From Fomes fomentarius (Eukaryota; Basidiomycota; Agaricomycetes; Polyporales; Polyporaceae), in NCBI GenBank assembly GCA_022606135.1, contig JABYQN010000009.1, positions 1,637,001 to 1,701,000 on the forward strand: a stretch of 64,000 nucleotides of DNA, in the 5' to 3' direction. The notes beneath the pieces were generated by a model. It had not been told where the DNA came from and did not search any database. It was given only the letters and a program-made list of their open reading frames with translations. Each line of letters starts with the position of its first letter. Position 1 is the stretch's first letter. Below, piece after piece: positions 35,601-46,873 of the stretch. Both the position numbers and the translations under genes were made by a program.

Positions 35601-36737
35601 ACTTCGGTCACAGTGCCGCCCACACCGCCCGTATCACCACCCCCACATAATCGCAAGGAGAGCGTCCTGTCTCCTGGCACATACGGCGGCCTTCCCATTC
35701 CACAAATCTCCACTACCGAACCCGATACCTCTGATTCGCTCATTGCAGGCCCACCTCTCACCCGCGACGAGCTCAACCGAACGTGGTCGTCAACACGCGC
35801 TGTGTCGCTCTCGCACGATTCCTTGCTCACGCCAAAAGCACGCCGGCGGGGACGTTCGAAGATCAAGAAAGACGGAACGGAGGACAGCGGGACAAGCTCA
35901 GAAGAGGATTTCGACGATTCAGGGAGCGACACATCCGCGCCGACCTCCGTCACCTCTGACGGGTCTCAGTCCGCGTCTCCATCGGTCTCGCCGCGGTCGT
36001 CGGTGGAAAAGCTGTCAGACACGCAACCGTCCCCGAAGCCCAACGGGAAGATACCACGGAGGGTGCAAGACAGGGAGATCCCACGATCGAAGCAGGTCGT
36101 CCCACGGAGGATGTACAAGCGCTACCTGATCAGCTTGCCTCCGCCTATACTGGTCATCCATCTGAAACGCTTTCAGCAGACGCACAAAGCGCATGCGGTC
36201 TCGCTCTCCGGCGGGTTCAAGAAGCTGGATGAGTTCGTGTCGTTCCCGGAGTACCTGGATGTGGCGCCGTTCCTCGCGCCGAAGAGGGAGGACTTCACTC
36301 ACGAAAGAGTCGAGAAGGAGAAGGACAAGAGGGGGAAACAGGTACAGGAGCGGTGCATGTACCGACTGTATGCCGTGGTGGTACACATCGGCAATATGGT
36401 GAGTCTGAGTAATCCTTCCATCCCGTCCGTGGCATTGGTGATCAACGTGGTCGCTACCCCTTAGCTCGGCGGTCACTATGTCGCATACACGGCGTTGCCT
36501 CAAAGCACTCCTTCCCCTGCTCCTGAAACACCGGTGCCTGCGTCCGACTCCGAAAAGTCTCTACCTTCGGCCCCTGCCCCCTCACCGCAGGATTCGCGTG
36601 CGAGCCAGCCGTCGGCGGATAGTATCCAGCGATCTACGAGGCAGTGGGCGTACATCAGCGACACCGTCGTCAAGCTCACTACCCTGGAGGAGGTCCTCAA
36701 GGCCAAGGCGTACATCTGCATGTACGAGCGGATATGA
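32673..36737 (+). CDS. Ubiquitin carboxyl-terminal hydrolase (USP/UBP family)
   Basis: Exons 32673-32816, 32870-33117, 33464-33578, 33804-36398 and 36465-36737 give 1124 aa. The Cys box is GLFNHGNTCFMNSTLQ (catalytic C40). The next block, KYDQYLDFRQQDAHEFL, is the diagnostic QQDAHEF motif. The zinc-finger-like pair CEKCKK ... CHRCWK frames the fingers region, LVIHLKRF is conserved, and the His box LGGHYVAYT (about H1038) is just after the last intron. The ~600 residues between the fingers and the LVIHLKRF block are mostly Ser/Pro/charged and likely disordered, so the domain is strongly expanded, as in USP16/45-like enzymes. It removes ubiquitin from protein substrates. Introns 2 (346 nt) and 3 (225 nt) are long for this locus and could hide an exon. 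Confidence 0.92.
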
Positions 36738-37632
36738 GCCGGTTTTCTGGACTTCCTTTTGGTTCCGTAGATCTTCGTTCTTCCTTGGATACCCCCCTAC
36801 CCCAATACCTCTTCCCCTGTGCACCTGCCCTCCTGCTGCGCCTGGACCGATTCCGCTCATTTCATCCCTGCACCCATACGCATACAGTACACTGTCCAAT
36901 CTGCACATACACAACATACTAGGATCACGCATACGTACTCTAACAGCAATGTATACTATTACCTAACTTATATCCCACAGGCACTCCGCACGCACCCCGC
37001 ATCTGTTAGAGTCAATTGTAGGCTATAGTACTTGTACCCTAGCATATTGCACGTCTATTGACAACTCTTCCGTTTTCTCGTCGGACGGCCCTGTGCCCAG
37101 CTGGGTTTCGACTTTTTGCGTTCTTTACGTCTCGCACGACGGACAAAGGCACTTTTCTTGGTCATGTACATGTAACAGGTAGCTGGCCGGAGAGCCACTA
37201 TCAACATGTAAACCACATCGATATCACCCTTGGCAAGCCTCAGGCAATAATCAAATTCACATGGTGTCATCTACACGGCCGGCCGAAGCGGACTGACTCA
37301 TCCTATAGCTACTTGGGATACTTACCCTTCAATCTTTCGGTTCCCCAGTCGAGTGGTGAGTGCCCATGCTAGCATACGTCCGAGTTGGCAGTGGATGTAC
37401 TACTCCGTCTGGTCGCCGTGCTCTCAGACGCCAAGTCGAACGACATATTGTGACCGGCTTGTCCCGGCAACCATAGGGGCTCAGCCTGACAGTGATTCGA
37501 TATCTTGTTGCTACTACTATCAGTCGTTCCATGAAAGCCGTGTGTTCCCTGTAGGCTGTCCCCATGGTGCATCTTACTTTACATGATCATTGACAGTGAA
37601 ACTAACCTTCCAAGTACTCTCAGTCGTTGTCA
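36738..37632. other. No gene recognised
   Basis: 3' flank of the ubiquitin protease and 5' flank of the kinase-like gene. A possible leader intron ends near 37577. Confidence 0.4.
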
Positions 37633-38620
37633 ATGTTCTCGACGGTGACCCTCACTGGACCACAAATCCCTCATCCTCTTACTCTCTCCAGAGAAGAAGC
37701 GTTTCCGGGTCGTCAATACGACATATTGAGCGACGAATGCCGCAACAGACCAGACTGGACGCCCGACCCACTTCCCGAGAACGGCGGCCGTCTCTCACTG
37801 GTATTAGCAGAACGTATCGGCGCTGGTCGATCTTCCGTTGTCTATGCAGTCAAGACCGAAGCGGTGGTTCCCGGAAGTGGCCATGACTCTGCTCCACCTA
37901 CCGTTCCAGAGCTTTGTATCAAGATCTCACGTCCCAAAAACTGTCGCACTCTCGCTTGCGAGGCTTGGATGTACGAGCGCCTTCCGGAGGGCGAGGTCAA
38001 TCACTCCCCGCTGCTACGGGTTCTTCGTCGCACGGTTGCCTCACAATCTCTTCCCTCATGGTATCTGCATAAATGCAAATGTCGACGAAGACGCTCCGGC
38101 CGATTCAACACCCGAGGACCCTACTCGAGATGATCTGCTGCCCGATGATAACGATGGATGCATATACGATACCTCTAGGGGTGACGGCGGGAGGGAACTT
38201 TCATCATGGGTTGACTGGCGCCCCGACATCGACTCACCACTCCTCGCCGTGTTGGTACTCGCTCGCGGCGGCGCAAGGTATGGGATCGAGGACGATGAAA
38301 ATCCGAAGACGCAGTACGTATCTCACTTGATATTCGGACATCACCCCTATTAACAAGGGAGCCCATCCAGGAAAGATGTTCGCCAAATCCTGAAGGACCT
38401 ATCACGGGCATATATCCTCCACGACGACCTGCGACCACCCAATCTCATACGCGGGTGTCCTTATCACAAGCGAGTCCACAAATGGAACATCCTTGACCTC
38501 GGCGGGGCTTGTATAGACGACCCAGCGGACAATGACAGTGTGGAAAGGCATCAGGTCATCGACGAGTTACAGCAAGACGGTTACCAAAGTATGTTCTTCT
38601 ACGAGGGGAGATGCTACTGA
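37633..38620 (+). CDS. Kinase-like protein with one apparent frameshift
   Basis: Exon 1 is 37633-38313 and exon 2 is 38371-38620. Exon 1 has an ATP-site-like segment LAERIGAGRSSVVYAVK and LCIKISR, then EAWMYERLPEGE. There the frame must shift by one base near 37998-38000 to continue as ITPRCYGFF in the normal pattern of basidiomycete kinase-like proteins. Exon 2 has a catalytic loop YILHDDLRPPNLI and a metal-binding-like WNILDLGGA. The classical HRD and DFG are therefore HDD and DLG. The frameshift (one extra A in GTCAATC) means either a recent pseudogene or a consensus error. With the shift repaired the protein would be about 310 aa. Substrate unknown. Confidence 0.65.
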
Positions 38621-38910
38621 ACGTGGCCGCTCAACGTGAGCTTGTCTTCTTCTGTACTTGTGTTCATCATATATCGAACACCATACGTGGATCTGAATCG
38701 CCGCCGTTTCTTGTCTGATGATGTTCCTAGCTATGCACTACGTTATAGCCATGCTCAGCCCAGACATTGGCATTCGAGAATGTGAGCGTGTATTTGGTGG
38801 GGCCTTTCCGGGTTCATTCACGAGCGCGAGTCTATCCATTCTTATGGCTCGTGTCTGACATACATCTATATCCCTCAAGCTGCATGGGATTAGTCCCTTG
38901 ACATGAGTAT

Positions 38911-39144
38911 ATGAACAGTTCGCCTCCTGAGGGCACCACGACCTCATCGCGATTCGCCGGCTTCAACGCTTTTCTCCCTCAGGGTTATAGTCTGGAGGTG
39001 GCCGACGATGGTCAGATTGTCTCACATCTCCCGCCTGCGGCTGCGTATCAATGTGAATCCGACTGCGCACCAGTGGTGCTCGTGCTCGGATGGCCAAGTT
39101 GGAAAGAATATGAAGGGGCTCTTGTTCTGTACTCGTCACAGTAA
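38911..39144 (+). pseudogene. PAH-domain relic (last helix)
   Basis: A 77-codon frame contains GFNAFLPQGYSLEV, the end of a Sin3-type PAH domain, followed by a short polar tail. No first three PAH helices are found directly upstream. It resembles the C-terminal half of the PAH gene at 27 kb and is probably a fragment. Confidence 0.4.
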
Positions 39145-39261
39145 GATTGGCCGCGCACACTCTTGACTAGGGTCACATGACCAATTTGTCACATCGGCGT
39201 CATTTTGGTTGGGAGAAACCATTCAAGAACTAAAGGCTCGACAATGAGCTCACGTATTGAG

Positions 39262-39321
39262 AATTCGAAACCATCAGATTGTAGATAGCACATACTCAAA
39301 CACTTTGATGGTTTCTGAATT
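39262..39321. repeat. Imperfect inverted repeat (hairpin)
   Basis: AATTCGAAACCATCA and TGATGGTTTCTGAATT are complementary over 15 bp with a one-base bulge, separated by about 30 bp. It sits just upstream of a transposase-like relic, so it may be a degenerate terminal structure. Confidence 0.45.
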
Positions 39322-39417
39322 GTCGAATTGTGTCACTAGTCGAAGTAGATAGACCAGCAATGTACGAGCGCCAAATCTCAGAATATTCGGAATAATCCAA
39401 CAGAAATCCAAGAAATA

Positions 39418-39975
39418 ATGACTCGAGCAGTGATGACAACCTGCTTCACAACAATGCCTCCTAGGGGAAAGCGAGCTCGTATTGCACTGGAGAATCTAGG
39501 TTCTCATGTTCAGAAGAAGAGAAGAATTGTACCTAATAGAAGCCTATCAGGTGGTCAAGAGAATGAGGTGTGTAGTACTACCGTGACCACCATGACATGA
39601 CCGCGCACTAGTGGGTTACTAACAGCACTCTACAGCCTCCTCACACTCCTCCATATGTCCTCATCCAAAGCAGACCTTGAGAGGAATGTGATAGCGGCGC
39701 TCAGTGCCTCCAGTATCCATCCGGCGGTGAGTTTCTTTCACGACGCACTTGGACAGAACCTTAAATGACATCATCCTTCTTTTTTCCGATCCGACAAGAC
39801 ATCCTGAGGATTCTACACTCGTGCTCACCACTTCATGGACGCATATCACCGTGGATTAGATGGGAAGCAAGCTGCATGGGCAGCAAAGAAGTATCGCAGC
39901 CACCGTGTCCTCCCTAATGGCATCCTTGCTGAGCTTGACCGAGCAGGTACAGCCCCTTCGAGTACTCCTCCCTAG
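39418..39975 (+). mobile_element. Transposase-like relic (N-terminal part only)
   Basis: The segment is more AT-rich than its surroundings. It has MPPRGKRARIALENLGSH and KKRRIVPNRSLSGGQ in one frame, then after stops and a frame change FMDAYHRGLDGKQAAWAAKK followed by YRSHRVLP. This order resembles the N-terminal part of DDE-type transposase proteins of basidiomycete elements, as I remember them. No catalytic DDE region follows, so the copy is truncated and dead. The family assignment is uncertain. Confidence 0.35.
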
Positions 39976-40930
39976 TATCCCCCTGAACCCATCCCTCAGA
40001 CATATCTTCCATTTCTAATACCTCTTATGACAACCATAGACTAATCGTATGTACCGTACATTGCTATAACACCTCTGTGGACCTTATCATGTCTTATTCC
40101 GTACGCGAATGTCGCAGACGCCCATTTCACGTGAGCGTCACACCGTGACGACCCTAGTCAAGAGTGTGTGCGGCCAATCTTATTGTGCTCGTACGGGTGC
40201 CCTCTACCACAATGTATCAAGTTTCTTCACTTGGCGTGTTGGAATGATGCATCGCTCGTCTCGCTGTAGGCTGGTGTCGACATGCAATGATCTTATGCTC
40301 CAGCCTGTGTGACATGTGTGAGGTTGTCATCGCCGCAGAGGCGATTTATCAAAGCCATATATATGGTGTTGCCCATACAACTTTCATGACAGTATCAGTC
40401 GCTTCTGATGTCTGGTCGAGCACGGCGTCCAGACTCTCACTCGAAACAAAGCAGACGAATACGATGAGGGAGAAGCACGACCTGGGAGATATTCATAGCT
40501 GTGTCCGTATGGAATTTAACTACTACGTATAGTCCAGCCCCCTATATCACTGTCCTGGTACCTGGTACATTATCGGTACATCGGCATGACAACAAAGCAA
40601 CGAAACAACAACGAATATGTGCGAGCAAGGGGGCGCGGACGCGGGCCCGTGACCCCCAGCACGACTCAGCCCGTGGACGTCGGCGGGCGAGGTATGCAAT
40701 GATGGATGGAGGTCTAGGAAAGGTTGTTCGGGTGTAAACCAATCCCATGACGCAAGAAAAGCAGAAAAAAAAGTAGAACTAGGTATGCATATGATTAGAA
40801 CGAGTGGCAAACAGCGATCCCATACCCTCACACTCCCCGTTAGATGATTGCACAGAGTGGGAGGTTGTACTTGATAATGAAAATTACTACCGTTCGTCAC
40901 TGTCGTCGTCGCGCGGTACTCAGAGCGAGG
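39976..40930. other. No gene recognised
   Basis: Low coding signal. It contains the 3' flank of the minus-strand FAD oxidase. Confidence 0.4.
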
Positions 40931-43456
40931 TTAGAGCTTGACGTGACACTGGTACAGCGGGTCGGACTGGCCCTTCCAGCCGACGCACTGCCAACAGTCG
41001 AGAATGTTGAAGGGATCGCTAGAGGTGCACAAGCGCGTTAGACCTAAACAGATGATGATGAAAGACCAACTCACTATCTCCGCTTGACCGCAAGAAGCCT
41101 GGGGTAGTTCTCGCCCCAGTAAGAGTCTTCGTGGTCCGGCTCGTACACGTCGCCCTCGTTCTGTAGAAAGATTGTCACCATCAGCACGCCGTCCACCCCG
41201 CTCGCCCACACACACACATCCGCCGAGGAACAGAACAGCACTCACAAAGTACGCCCCGCTACCCGGCGTCAGGTCCCTGAACTTCTGTATATGCTCCGTC
41301 AAGGTCTGATACCCTGCCTTGCGCTCCTCCAGCGTGTCGTTGTACTGGAACTGCCATTTGATCGACAGGTGCCAGATCGCGTCCCTCCACGCTGGCGTGT
41401 ATGCCACCGCGCCCGCCGCGCCTGGCAGGGGCTTGTACTTCCAGGGCGTCGCGGGCACGATGTACGGGTTCGCGAAGGGCAGGGTCTCGTTGATGAGCGC
41501 GCCGAACTGGGCCCGGCCTTCTTCAGTGGAGAAGAACTTGGACGGGATAAGGCGCGTGCCGAGTTCGAGTTCGGGGCCGACGGCCTGTCCGCAGCAAGGT
41601 GAGGAGGAGAGATGAGGAAGAGAGAGGTGAGAGGAGACGCACAGCCTGAGCAGCAGGGACGTATTTGTTGAAGAACGACAACCATGACGGGTGTTCTTCG
41701 ATGACGACCGACCCGTTCCGCACGAGCACGAAGTCGGCAGCGGGCTTCATCGATGCCTCCGCCTGACTCGTGTTGAGTAGCGGCGTAACATGGATCAGCG
41801 TGGGGCCCTGCCGCACAAAGAATGGAAGAGGAACACCGATCAGTATCGTAGAACAGACGGGACTTCCAGACACTTATGGACATACGACGATATGTCCGCC
41901 CCAGCCGTCGTTCGCCCACTGGAGCGAGTTGTCTACGGTCAAAGTATACCATGCCCCGATGTCAGTCGACGCTTGGGGCGTGAATTTGAGCACGGCACTG
42001 TAGTCACGTCAGGAGAGAGGGTTTGTCATTAACGGAAGAGGTTAGAGAGGTGAAGACGGGCACGGACGATTGGATGGGGAACCGGGGCTCAGCGCGGTGT
42101 GTCGACTCAATAACGACACCGAACGCCGAACCTCCTCCACCGCGGAGGGCGAAGAAGAGTTCCTGGTTCTGACACTCGTTCGCTGTGCGGTAAACGCCAT
42201 CTGGTGTGACAACCTTGACTTGGACCTGTTGCGAAATCAGTTTGCGTCCTCCAGGTGGGCTCGTCAGTTACTCACAACACGGTCTGCTGCGAGACCATAG
42301 ACAGGTGAGAGGATACTATGACCACCACCCTGCGTATGTGTGTATGTCATGAGCATTCGTGTGACCAATGATAGAACAGAAGGAACGCACGAGGAAGTAT
42401 CCACCCGAAAAACCAACGGTCTGATGATACCCTCCAATGATAGTACGGTTAACCTTTTCGGCAAACTCGTAAACGTCTTGCGTAAAGACACCCGCCTATG
42501 AGATGATCAGCACACAGCGGGCCCTACGTAACGGGTCGAGGCTCACCCCTGTTGTAATCGCGTCATAAGTAATACTGTTATTCCGGCATCCCGCTGGCTT
42601 AAATGAAGGGTTGTGGGAGATCTTCACAAAAGCATCAGTGAGCGAAGAGGATAGACGAAAGACGGTACACACAGATCTCAAGCCAGTTGTCTTATGCGGG
42701 AGTATACGGTCAGTTTCATTTCGCTCCTGGCGCGGATAGTAGAACGGACTCACCCAGAGCGCAAGGGTGTTCTTGCCGCTGGAACGACCCTTGTAATCAT
42801 GGCCCTTGTTCTTGACCGATATGCGAACACCGGTGAACTGGGAAAATGCAAACGCCGCTTGCACATCGGTGACAGACTTGACTTCAATCTATGTGGTCCA
42901 TGCGTCTCAACTTCTGTCCGCGCTATATGAACCGCGTATACTCACATAATATGGAGGAACATTGCCCAATTGACAATTGACGCCTGTGTAAGCAAGGGGA
43001 TTTGTCGGATCGTCGGAGTCAAGTAAGCACCCCTCCGTCCCAGTTGAGGATTGACATGTTTCCCATTGCGGCTGGACGCGAGGTTGAGTCGGGTTGAAGA
43101 TTGGAGCAGTATATGAAACTGCTCACGAGCATGTATGCGCCGAAGTGGTTGACGCGGTAGGTGGGATCAGTGTAGTTGGCTTGAAGAGCAGCACATGCTG
43201 AAGGAAGGACGGTGGTGGGCTTGCCCTGTACAGTAGAAAAGCAGGCAGCCTCAAAAGGGACGGCGGCCTTTAACCTGCCTCCGATAGTGATGTTGAGGAG
43301 ATCGAAGGCGTTGAAGAAGGAAGAGTTGGCTCGCGCGAAGAGATCTGTGCTGTTGGAATCCAGGTCCGAGTCGAGGAGTCCAGAGGCCAGGACGCGGTCC
43401 ACGACAGCAGTGAGGGCGAGAAGGGCAGCGAGCACAGACCTCTGGGGGACAAGCAT
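40931..43456 (-). CDS. Secreted FAD-linked oxidase (AA7/BBE-like, isoamyl-alcohol-oxidase type)
   Basis: Thirteen exons: 43456-43127, 43071-42946, 42888-42754, 42690-42673, 42621-42547, 42495-42391, 42329-42276, 42225-42068, 41997-41886, 41807-41643, 41584-41246, 41160-41075 and 41018-40931; together they give 596 aa. The signal peptide is [19 protein letters not shown]. The PCMH-type FAD domain has [14 protein letters not shown], whose His is the usual covalent FAD attachment site, and [18 protein letters not shown]. The Cys used for a second bond in glucooligosaccharide oxidases is not visible, so single covalent attachment is likely. Near the C-terminus are [15 protein letters not shown] and [12 protein letters not shown], the BBE-type end. 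It should oxidise an alcohol or sugar and release hydrogen peroxide outside the cell. Divergent from the P450. Confidence 0.92.
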
Positions 43457-43993
43457 GGTGGAGAGGAGGGTAGAGACCAGAACCCTGCGGGGGATGGTCG
43501 TGGTGGAGGGGAGTTAAAAGGACATACAGCCTGAGTCTGTGGCCTGCTGCGTTAGGAACCAATATGGCGTAGATCTCCTACCCTCGATCTTCCATATCGA
43601 ACACCGCAGAGATGGCCCCGGTTAATTACCTCCAGGTACGCCCCTCTCATCTACTTTCTCTCAGAGTGTTATTCGCCCCCGCTGCGAGGTACGCGCGACT
43701 TGCGCGACTTTGAGACGTGTTCATGAGCAACATTGAACTGGTCAAGAATTGAGCATAAGGGAACAATGGGTGCAACTTGAAGCATGCGAATCAAGACTCA
43801 AACAGTCAATTGCGCCCATGCGTGCTGAGTACCACGTGACCTCTCCGTGCCGCTCTCGGCGTGCTCCTAAGGGCCGTTAGTGCCGAAGATTTGCGATCTA
43901 CTGGACTGCCGGAGGCGCCGGTGTGTCAACTGCTACGTGACGTGCCTAGAACGCTCATTTCTCTTGGCACTAAGTAGTTCCTGGTCCTACCCA
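43457..43993. promoter_or_regulatory. Shared divergent promoter region
   Basis: This is the 537-bp gap between the start codons of the FAD oxidase (-) and the P450 (+). It suggests co-regulation, but no specific binding sites were identified. Confidence 0.45.
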
Positions 43994-46549
43994 ATGCCGC
44001 GGCTTCCACTTATTTGCCGGTTGGGCCACATCCCCAAGCTAAACTCCGTACTCGATCTCATCCTCGGCCTCGTCTTCGTCTTCCTTGTCCTTGCTCTCCT
44101 ACGCTCTCGCGCACGCTCCCCACCGGGTCCTGCTGGTCTACCTTTCTTAGGCGTCGCACTGCAAATTCCGACAGACAAGCAGTGGCTCAGATTTCATGCC
44201 TGGATCACGCACTACGGTAAGTACCAACTCGTGCCTGGTGCTAAACGTCCAATCCTTCCGGCCAGGCATACTAGCCAGGGATCTGTAATGGAGTTCCGTC
44301 ATCAGGGACTGGTAAATGAGTGTGATCGTCTTACGAGTGGAGTCCGATGAATGAACACGTTGAACATGACAGGTTCCATTCACCTTATCGCCCACTCGAT
44401 CTTTTGGTGCTTTCGTGGCGGACGGCCAGAGGATCCGGAGTCTTAGCCCACATGGCACGGAGGCTGCTTCACCCTCCACACGGCCGTGTCAAAGTGCCAT
44501 TGCGGCGGCGCTGCCACTATGTACTCAGTATTCTGACATGTCCATTCTCAGGCGATGTCGTCCGCCTCACGGTTATGGGTCAGCCCACGTTGATCTTAGG
44601 ATCATATAAAGCTGCGACCGATCTCCTCGACACGAAAGGCCCGTATCATTTTCTCCTGACTAACCCTCACCGGCTCATTCGGACTCCTTTTCAACTCAAT
44701 CAATCACGCTCAACGTATCTTGCGTTCCTAAAGGGGCAATATACTCTGACAGGCCGAACGCGGTCATGGCCGGCGAGCTGTACGTGGCGCACGCTTCCCG
44801 GCCTCCTCATCTCCAATTCACTCATCCTTATGCAGAGTCGGATGGGACCGCGGCCTGGGTTACGCCCGCGGGCCCCACAGCTCGCGCTTTCGCGAGTTCC
44901 GCCGCCTCTTCCACCAATCCATCGGCCCCCGCGCGAGCCAGGATGCGCGCATCCTCGCGATGCAACAGGATGAGACGCACCAGCTGCTCCTCCGCTTCCT
45001 ACGCGACCCGCGTAACTTTTACAGGCACCCGCGAGAGTGAGTACGTACTCCCTTGCGCGCGCGTATACGCATCTGAGTTTCTCGAACCGCATGTTGACAT
45101 GGCGACATTATCGTGCCTTGCGCGACCTCGGCACCGGTCACCTATAGGTCTACAGGAGCGCTCATACTGCGGCTCGCGTACGGCTATGAGGTCGCGAACG
45201 ACCTGGACCAGGAGTCCGATCCTCTGGTGAAGGCCGTCGAGGTCGCGATGCAAGGGTTCGCAAAGGCGTCGGAGCCAGGCGCGTTCTGGGTGGACTATTT
45301 CCCGATTCTGCGCTACGTGCCAGAATGGGTGCTGCCTGGTGGCGGGTTCAAGGCGCTCTCGCGGCGGATGCGACGCGAGTTGGATGAAATGTACGACTTG
45401 CCATATGCGTTTGTCAAGGAGCGCATGGTGGGTGCGATGGGCTCCGTCAGAGCTCCGTCTTGCCTCGGTAGGGGGATTATGATGTCGACTGATTCGCCCG
45501 TGGATTTATAGAGCACGGGGAAAGCCCTTCATTCGTTCACGTCGAGCTATCTCGAGCAGAAGCGCGGGCCTACAACAGCGGACGAGGAGCTCATCAAAGC
45601 GGGTGCAGCTTCTCTTTACTCCGGTTTGTCCATCCTAGAATCTGTCTCTACATCGGACTTATGCTGACATTATCATGTCGCCTCGCAGGCGGAGCAGACA
45701 CTGTACGCCAAGTTCCAACTCCCTCCTCTCCCAACTCACTCATCTCGGCCCGTCACGAATAGACACCCTCCTCTGTGACAGCCTTCATCCTCGCGATGAC
45801 GCTACACCCTTCCATCCTCGCCCGCGCCCAAGCCGAACTCGACGCTCTCCTCGGTACCTCTTACACCCGCCTTCCCACCTTCGCGGACCGTGCAAAGCTC
45901 CCATATGTCAACGCGATCATCCTAGAGGTCCTGAGGTGGAACCCTGCTGTCCCGCTCGGACTTGCGCACCAGGTGACGCAAGACGACGCGTACCGCGGGT
46001 GGTTCATCCGCAAGGGGACTGTTGTCTGGGCGAACATCTGGTGAGTCGATTGCGGCTAAAGTTGTGCGAGGGACAGCGTGCTCAACATGAATTCTGACAC
46101 GCAGGTCGATGCTGCACGACCCAGAGATCTTCCCCGGCCCAGACGAATTCCGCCCGGAACGATACCTGGACGACGACGGGACGCTGCGCGCGCTCGAGCG
46201 GCACGAAGACCCAGCGCTCATTGGGTTCGGATTCGGGCGCAGGATCTGCCCCGGGATGTTCTTCGCGCTGAACTCGATCTTCATCGGGATCGCATCCATG
46301 CTCTACGTCTTTGATATCACGAAGAGCAGGAACGCAGACGGGGAGGAGATTATGCCTGAGGTGGATTTCCAGGGATTCATCAGGTAGGTCTGCATCCCTC
46401 CGTCCTCAGAGGTCGTGGGAGGAATGACTGGATCGTGTGTCTCGTACAGTCACCCTGTGCCGTTTATATGTGAGATTAATCCGAGGTCTGAGGAGGCTGC
46501 TGCGCTAATCAGGCGGGCGGCCGCGAGAGGCCACAATGAGCAGGACTAA
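43994..46549 (+). CDS. Cytochrome P450 monooxygenase
   Basis: Ten exons: 43994-44216, 44552-44638, 44734-44779, 44836-45036, 45148-45427, 45512-45623, 45689-45702, 45763-46040, 46105-46383 and 46450-46549; together they give 539 aa. An N-terminal membrane anchor (LILGLVFVFLVLALL) is followed by the PPGPAGLPFLG hinge. The I-helix motif GGADT is in a 14-nt micro-exon, the ExxR motif is EVLR, the PERF-like motif is RPERY, and the heme loop is FGFGRRICPG (C462). It resembles basidiomycete OrdA-like P450s. Intron 2 (44639-44733) appears to start with GC rather than GT: only that junction restores the conserved AIYSDRP. It is an ER membrane enzyme; the substrate is unknown, but the divergent FAD oxidase suggests a shared pathway. 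Confidence 0.92.
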
Positions 46550-46873
46550 CCTTCCGACGTTGGTAGTGAGCGTCTGGAGTCTTACACTGCTGGTCGTACA
46601 GCTCATATAGGAGATCACTGTGAAGCCTCTCCTTACCTTCCCTAACTTGTGTGCATTGTATTATCTCTCTGTTGCTTGATGTAAGATTAGTTCTGTGTAT
46701 GGTCAATGTCCAGTCCGGAATATAGCCTGTACTACCTTACTTCCAGGTTGGCGTCTATTGACATCAGCGGCCCGCGCTTACTTTCGACTCGAACTGCCAC
46801 CACGCGTATTGGTACCGTGTCCCATCACTACGACTCACTCTTCAGGTATAAGCGAGACTTGTGTGGCTTACTA
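46550..46873. other. No gene recognised
   Basis: Short spacer between the P450 and the RUS-family gene, which lie head-to-tail on the + strand. Confidence 0.45.

Noticed and set aside
35600..36500. Long minus-strand frames inside the ubiquitin protease gene
   Set aside because: They are shadows of the well-supported sense exon that encodes the fingers and His-box region.
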